Below the pieces are notes generated by a model. That model was not told where the DNA came from. It saw only the letters and a list, made by a program, of their open reading frames with translations, and ran no database searches. The position numbers and the translations under genes were made by a program. Positions 8,594 through 12,511 of a stretch of 12,511 bases of DNA are shown here, piece by piece. Every line of letters begins with the position of its first letter. Position 1 is the stretch's first letter. The DNA lies in assembly GCA_945910715.1 (NCBI GenBank), contig CAMDZU010000013.1, forward strand, positions 1 through 12,511, given 5' to 3'. This DNA is from an uncultured Clostridia bacterium (GTDB lineage: Bacteria; Bacillota; Clostridia; Oscillospirales; Ruminococcaceae).

Positions 8594-9832
8594 ATGAATA
8601 TAGCGGTAGCAGGCACAGGTTATGTGGGCTTATCTCTTTCGGTGCTTCTTGCACAGCACAATCACGTTACGGCGGTGGATATAATCCCCGAAAAGGTGGA
8701 AATGATAAACAATAGAAAATCCCCTATTCAGGACGAATATATCGAGAAATATTTTGCGGAAAGGGAGCTTGACCTTACGGCGACTCTTGACGGAGAGCAG
8801 GCTTATGCAAGCTCCGAGCTGGTTATTATTGCGGCTCCCACAAACTATGACCCTGCCAAGAACTTTTTTGATACATCGGCGGTGGAAAGCGTTATCGATA
8901 TGGTGATGCGCTGCAATCCCAACGCTATAATGGTGGTAAAATCCACTGTTCCCGTAGGATTTACCGAGGGAATACGCAAAAAAACAGGCTCGGACAAAAT
9001 CCTGTTCAGCCCCGAATTTCTCCGTGAAAGCAAGGCGCTTTACGATAATCTGTACCCCTCCAGAATTATTGTGGGAGCAGATATGAACAGCGAAAGCTCC
9101 CTTGCCGCAGCAAAGAAATTTGCTGAACTCCTTGAAGAGGGCGCAGAGCAGAAAAACACTCCCGTGCTGTTTATGGGTTTCACCGAGGCGGAGGCAGTAA
9201 AGCTGTTTTCAAACACATACCTTGCGCTGAGAGTTTCGTATTTCAATGAGCTTGATACCTATGCGGAAATGAAAGGCCTTGACACACAGGCTATCATCAG
9301 GGGCGTGGGACTTGACCCCCGTATCGGCGACCACTACAACAACCCGTCCTTCGGCTACGGCGGCTACTGCCTGCCCAAGGACACAAAGCAGCTCCTTGCA
9401 AACTACGAGAATATACCTCAGAATATGATGACCGCAATTGTTGAATCCAACCGCACAAGAAAGGATTTCATTGCGGACAGGGTGCTTGCAAAGGCAGGCT
9501 ATTATTCCTACAATGAGGACAACGTGTATGACAGAAGCGCCGAAAAAACGGTAACGATAGGCGTTTTCAGACTTACAATGAAGTCCAACAGCGATAACTT
9601 CAGGCAAAGCTCAATTCAGGGCGTTATGAAGAGAATCAAGGCAAAGGGCGCAACCGTAATTATCTACGAGCCTACGCTTAACGATGGAGATACCTTCTTC
9701 GGAAGCCGTGTAATCAACGACCTTGAAAAGTTCAAGGCGGAAAGCGATGCAATTATCGCAAACAGATATGATTCCTGCCTTGACGATGTTGCGGAAAAGG
9801 TATATACAAGAGATATTTTCAAAAGAGATTAA
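8594..9832 (+). CDS. ugd: UDP-glucose 6-dehydrogenase
   Basis: A 412-residue cytoplasmic enzyme that oxidises UDP-glucose to UDP-glucuronate with two NAD+. The N-terminal Rossmann motif is [43 protein letters not shown] and the central helix with K203 ([15 protein letters not shown]) follow. The catalytic Cys is C259 in [15 protein letters not shown], with D263 just after. These positions are one less than the well-studied streptococcal enzyme (Lys204, Cys260, Asp264). The short form (~400 residues) and this Cys motif favour UDP-glucose over GDP-mannose as substrate, although the family also contains other nucleotide-sugar dehydrogenases. It starts 47 bases after the giant gene with no terminator between. 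Its GC content returns to the locus norm after the AT-rich tail of that gene. It implies an acidic sugar, or a sugar derived from glucuronate, in the product. Confidence 0.94.
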   Translation: MNIAVAGTGYVGLSLSVLLAQHNHVTAVDIIPEKVEMINNRKSPIQDEYIEKYFAERELDLTATLDGEQAYASSELVIIAAPTNYDPAKNFFDTSAVESVIDMVMRCNPNAIMVVKSTVPVGFTEGIRKKTGSDKILFSPEFLRESKALYDNLYPSRIIVGADMNSESSLAAAKKFAELLEEGAEQKNTPVLFMGFTEAEAVKLFSNTYLALRVSYFNELDTYAEMKGLDTQAIIRGVGLDPRIGDHYNNPSFGYGGYCLPKDTKQLLANYENIPQNMMTAIVESNRTRKDFIADRVLAKAGYYSYNEDNVYDRSAEKTVTIGVFRLTMKSNSDNFRQSSIQGVMKRIKAKGATVIIYEPTLNDGDTFFGSRVINDLEKFKAESDAIIANRYDSCLDDVAEKVYTRDIFKRD

Positions 9833-9834
9833 CC

Positions 9835-9939
9835 CAGGCTGACGATAAACCACCGTCTGCGTTGTCAACTACACAACGGCAGGCACAAAGCCTTGCCGTT
9901 ATGTAGTTTCCTACCATCCGGCGGCTTCTCGTCACCCTG
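9835..9939. repeat. Nested imperfect palindrome between ugd and the exporter genes
   Basis: Three stems nest in about 105 bases. The outer arms 9835-9845 and 9929-9939 pair at 10 of 11 positions, with one C-C mismatch. The middle arms 9850-9855 and 9919-9924 pair at 5 of 6. The inner arms 9867-9884 and 9890-9908 pair almost throughout, with one C-A mismatch and one bulged T, closing on a five-base loop. No open reading frame and no T-run follow. It starts two bases after the ugd stop. Candidates are a small palindromic mobile repeat, or an RNA structure tuning expression of the exporter genes. It shares no obvious sequence with the repeats at 1-205. Confidence 0.75.
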
Positions 9940-9956
9940 AAATACTTTTTAGACAA

Positions 9957-9989
9957 TAAAGCAGCGATACATTTTGTAGCGCTGCTTTA
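9957..9989. other. Hairpin upstream of the exporter permease
   Basis: TAAAGCAGCG (9957-9966) is perfectly complementary to CGCTGCTTTA (9980-9989). After one A-G mismatch the stem continues with TACA (9968-9971) and TGTA (9975-9978) around a TTT loop. The 3' arm ends in TTTA but no real T-run follows on either strand, so it is at best a weak terminator. It lies 23 bases before the ribosome site of the permease and could stabilise or attenuate the message. Confidence 0.7.
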
Positions 9990-10012
9990 AATTGATACTG
10001 TTCACAGGACTT

Positions 10013-10018
10013 AAGGAG
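10013..10018 (+). promoter_or_regulatory. Ribosome site fixing a TTG start for the permease
   Basis: AAGGAG is followed after six bases by TTG at 10025. An in-frame TTG at 9992 would add 11 residues, but it would place this ribosome site inside the coding region and itself has no ribosome site. The start is therefore TTG 10025. Confidence 0.85.
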
Positions 10019-10024
10019 AATAAA

Positions 10025-10807
10025 TTGAAGCTTAAAGCTTACATCAAGACCTTCAGAAAATACAGCGGACTTATTATACACCTTGCGAAAAATCAGGTGG
10101 CGCTGAAATACAGAAAATCCTATCTGGGAATGCTGTGGAGCCTGCTTAATCCGCTGCTGATGATGATTGTGCTTACAATGGTGTTTTCAACCATATTCCA
10201 TAATCAGATTGAAAATTTCCCCATTTATCTTATGTGCGGCCGTCTGATTTTCGATTTCAACTCGGAATGTACAAATACCGCCCTTAATTCGGTGGTGGGA
10301 AACTCGGCGCTGATAAAGAAAATATATGTGCCGAAATATGTGTTCCCCTTGTCCTGCTCGGTTGCTTCGCTGATGAATATGCTGTTCTCAATGGCGGCGC
10401 TGATTATTGTAATGCTGTTTACGGGCACGCCTTTTCACGTTGAAATGCTGATGTTCTGGCTTCCCCTATGCTATGCCTTTATGTTCTCCACAGGTCTTGG
10501 ACTTATTTTGTCGGCGCTGAACGTCTTTTTCAGAGATATAAAGCATCTTTACAAGGTTATGACGACCGTATGGATGTATATGACGCCGCTTTTTTACCCC
10601 ATTGAGGTAATGGACGGCATTGTCAAGAACATAATTATGTTCAATCCGCTTTACCACTATATCACAATGTTCAGAGGAATGGTGCTGAAAGGCACTCTGC
10701 CTACGCTGAGCGACAATCTGCTTTGTCTTGGAATTGGCGTTGTAACATTGTTTGTGGGCGTTGTGATAATGAAGAAAACTCAGGATAAGTTTATCCTGCA
10801 TATATAA
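10025..10807 (+). CDS. ABC-2 type polysaccharide exporter, permease subunit
   Basis: A 260-residue integral membrane protein of the Wzm/RgpC/TagG family, which forms the channel that moves a finished or growing lipid-linked glycan from the cytoplasm to the outer face. The family stretch YRKSYLGMLWSLLNPLLMM lies at about 29-47, after a basic amphipathic N-terminus. Hydrophobic segments are visible near 35-58, 105-132, 137-160, 172-190 and 230-250, consistent with the usual six helices. The conserved FFRDIKHL loop and the late FNPLYHYITMFRGMV stretch are present. The gene is preceded by two hairpins and followed 13 bases later by the matching ATPase. Length agrees with the family. Product identity cannot be read from the permease. 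Confidence 0.94.
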   Translation: MKLKAYIKTFRKYSGLIIHLAKNQVALKYRKSYLGMLWSLLNPLLMMIVLTMVFSTIFHNQIENFPIYLMCGRLIFDFNSECTNTALNSVVGNSALIKKIYVPKYVFPLSCSVASLMNMLFSMAALIIVMLFTGTPFHVEMLMFWLPLCYAFMFSTGLGLILSALNVFFRDIKHLYKVMTTVWMYMTPLFYPIEVMDGIVKNIIMFNPLYHYITMFRGMVLKGTLPTLSDNLLCLGIGVVTLFVGVVIMKKTQDKFILHI

Positions 10808-10820
10808 GGAGGCTGTAAAG

Positions 10821-11555
10821 TTGGCAGGAAAAACTGTAATTTCCGTTGAAAATGTTTCAATGACCTTCAATATGAACAAGGAAAAAATTGACAGCCTTAA
10901 AGAATACTTTATAAAGCTTGCAAAGCGGCAGTTAAGATTCAAGCAGTTTACTGCGCTGAAAGACATAAACTTCACCATTTCCAAGGGAGAAATTGTGGGA
11001 CTTATGGGACTTAACGGCTCGGGAAAAAGCACCCTGCTGAAAATTATTGCGGGAGTAATGAAGCCCACAACGGGAAGGGTTGCGGTAAAAGGCTCCATTG
11101 CGCCTCTTATCGAGGTTGGAGCAGGCTTTAACGCCGACCTTAGCGGAAGGGAGAATATTTTCCTCAACAGCTATCTTCTGGGCTTCAACAAAAAATATAT
11201 CAACGACCACCTTGACGAAATAATCGAGTTTGCGGAGTTAGGGGAATTTATCGACGTGCCGCTGAAGAATTATTCCTCGGGTATGAAGTCAAGGCTTGGC
11301 TTTGCAATTGCAACGGCGGTTGACCCTGATGTGCTGATTGTTGACGAGGTGCTTGCGGTAGGGGATTTCAAATTTCAGCAGAAATGCCATAAGAAAATAA
11401 AAGAGCTTATGGACGGAGATACAACGGTGCTGATTGTTTCCCACAATATCAATCAGATAAAAGAGCTTTGCACAAGATGTATATGGCTTGAAAAGGGAAA
11501 AATGATTGCAGACGGTCCTTCGGAGGAGGTCTGCGCAAAATACGCTAATCAGTAA
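10821..11555 (+). CDS. ABC-2 type polysaccharide exporter, ATPase subunit (short form)
   Basis: A 244-residue cytoplasmic ATPase of the Wzt/RgpD/TagH family that powers the permease encoded just upstream. Walker A GLNGSGKST lies at 63-71, the signature YSSGM at 151-155, Walker B VLIVDE at 171-176, and the switch histidine is H208. The stretch between Walker A and the signature, with EVGAGFNADLSGRENIFLN, is characteristic of polysaccharide exporters. The start is TTG, preceded by AAGGAGG (10806-10812), which overlaps the stop of the permease gene, so translation is probably coupled. The protein ends right after the nucleotide-binding domain. It lacks the C-terminal carbohydrate-binding domain of the Wzt proteins that recognise a capped glycan end. 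Confidence 0.95.
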   Translation: MAGKTVISVENVSMTFNMNKEKIDSLKEYFIKLAKRQLRFKQFTALKDINFTISKGEIVGLMGLNGSGKSTLLKIIAGVMKPTTGRVAVKGSIAPLIEVGAGFNADLSGRENIFLNSYLLGFNKKYINDHLDEIIEFAELGEFIDVPLKNYSSGMKSRLGFAIATAVDPDVLIVDEVLAVGDFKFQQKCHKKIKELMDGDTTVLIVSHNINQIKELCTRCIWLEKGKMIADGPSEEVCAKYANQ

Positions 11556-11567
11556 AAGGAAAAGTCT

Positions 11568-12511
11568 ATGTCCCATAAAGATAAATCCTACAAGGCACAT
11601 TCCTTCCGCAGAGGAATAATGCGGAAAATCGGCGGCAAATGCTGTTCTGAGCTGATAAAAAGGAACAGCTCCGCAAGAATACTTGTGGTGCTTCATCTGT
11701 TTTATATGAACAGCTGGCAGGAAATAAAGGAATATCTGAAAAATCTGGATTTCTACAGCTATGACCTTGCGGTTGCCTATACGGAGGGGAATGGCGATAA
11801 GGCGGTGCTGGAGGATATTGCACGGTATAAGCCCGGTGCGGTAATAAAGGAGTGCAGAAACCTTGGCTACGACGTTGGCTCGTTTACCGAAATAATAGGC
11901 GAAACCTGTCTTGAAGATTACGACATTATTTTTAAACTGCAGTCAAAGGGCGTTAAGCGGCCGAAAATTTACATTTACGGCAATTATCTCAAAAAACGGG
12001 ATTGGTTTCTCAATCTGTACGAGGGCTGTCTGGGGGCTTTTACCGTACACAAGACCATAGACAGGCTTATGAACGACAAAAGCGTTGGTCTTGCGGCGGC
12101 TGAAAACCTTATTGTTGCCGACCCTGCCCATAAGCAGAATATGGTAAAGGCTTATATGAGGGAGCAGGGGATTGAAATTCCCGAAAGGTATCTGTTTGTG
12201 GCAGGCACCTGCTTTGCGGTAAGAGCGGAGCTTATGTCGCCTATAAAGGCAATGGGACTCAGGGTGGAGGATTATCCTCCCGCTGACAGAGCCTTTTCCC
12301 TCGCACACAAAATGGAGAGAGTAATCTGTCTTGTCGTGCTGAACAAGGGCGCAGACTTTTACGGCAACAGGGTTATGTCTGTGCGGAGAGCCCTGCGTAA
12401 GCTTAACCCCGATTATTTCCGACGGAAAAAATATGCAGGAACAAGGCTGCTGGAAGACAAGCGTTTTACCCTTGATGATGAATTTGTGTATTTCAACCTT
12501 GAACACAAGCT
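11568..12511 (+). CDS. Rhamnan synthesis protein F-like protein (partial, 3' end outside window)
   Basis: The frame is open from ATG 11568 to the window edge, giving about 314 residues with no stop, so the C-terminus is missing. The protein resembles the RgpF family, cytoplasmic transferases of rhamnose-rich wall polysaccharides. Supporting stretches are ILVVLHLFYMNSWQEIKEYL (37-56), NLGYDVGSF (98-106), YDIIFKLQSKG (118-128), where many relatives have a His in place of the Gln, and RDWFLNLYEGCLG. The ribosome site AAAAGGA (11555-11561 region) lies about seven bases before the ATG, 12 bases after the ATPase stop, so it belongs to the same operon. Its presence next to rmlA and rmlD strengthens the case that the exported glycan contains rhamnose. 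The exact linkage cannot be told. Confidence 0.88.
   Translation, partial: MSHKDKSYKAHSFRRGIMRKIGGKCCSELIKRNSSARILVVLHLFYMNSWQEIKEYLKNLDFYSYDLAVAYTEGNGDKAVLEDIARYKPGAVIKECRNLGYDVGSFTEIIGETCLEDYDIIFKLQSKGVKRPKIYIYGNYLKKRDWFLNLYEGCLGAFTVHKTIDRLMNDKSVGLAAAENLIVADPAHKQNMVKAYMREQGIEIPERYLFVAGTCFAVRAELMSPIKAMGLRVEDYPPADRAFSLAHKMERVICLVVLNKGADFYGNRVMSVRRALRKLNPDYFRRKKYAGTRLLEDKRFTLDDEFVYFNLEHK

Noticed and set aside
9992..10024. TTG 9992 as the permease start
   Set aside because: No ribosome site precedes it, whereas AAGGAG at 10013-10018 is ideally placed for TTG 10025.
10466..11167. 233-codon minus-strand open frame across the permease and ATPase genes
   Set aside because: It is antisense to two clearly identified genes, and its sequence resembles a reverse-frame shadow of the ATPase.

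Overview
The window looks like a chromosomal stretch from a moderate-GC Gram-positive anaerobe of the Clostridia, most likely a Ruminococcus-type gut or rumen bacterium. This is inferred from strong AGGAGG-type ribosome sites, consensus TTGACA/TATAAT promoters, a tRNA gene with encoded CCA, frequent AGA and AAA codons, and multidomain glycosyltransferases of a type common in those genomes. Genus and species cannot be fixed from the sequence alone.

Layout. Bases 1-205 hold two copies of a hairpin-rich repeat spaced exactly 113 bases apart. A consensus promoter (298-326), a tRNA-Ser(GGA) gene (340-430) and its intrinsic terminator (433-471) follow. A second strong promoter (515-543) starts a plus-strand cell-surface polysaccharide locus that runs off the right edge. 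Its genes are a family 2 glycosyltransferase (581-1501), rfbA/rmlA (1512-2399), rfbD/rmlD (2450-3301), a giant multidomain glycosyltransferase (open frame 3567-8546, probably intended from 3360), ugd (8594-9832), an ABC exporter permease (10025-10807), its ATPase (10821-11555), and an RgpF-type rhamnan synthesis protein that is open at the window end (11568-12511). Between ugd and the exporter, about 190 bases carry a nested palindrome and a second hairpin.

How the genes fit together. RmlA and RmlD are the first and last enzymes of dTDP-L-rhamnose synthesis. The middle enzymes RmlB and RmlC are not in the window and must be encoded elsewhere if the pathway is complete. Ugd would supply UDP-glucuronate. 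The glycosyltransferases and the RgpF-like protein would assemble a rhamnose-containing, possibly acidic, glycan on the cytoplasmic face, and the two-gene ABC-2 exporter would move it across the membrane.

The most unusual object is the giant gene. It encodes, in order, a methyltransferase-like domain, a beta-rich domain, a very regular Asn/Leu coiled coil, a glycosyltransferase-associated repeat segment, a GT2 domain and two GT4-like domains. Its first 69 codons are interrupted by an in-frame TAA inside the presumed SAM-binding motif. Its last 1.2 kb is much more AT-rich than the rest of the locus, which suggests a swapped-in C-terminal domain.
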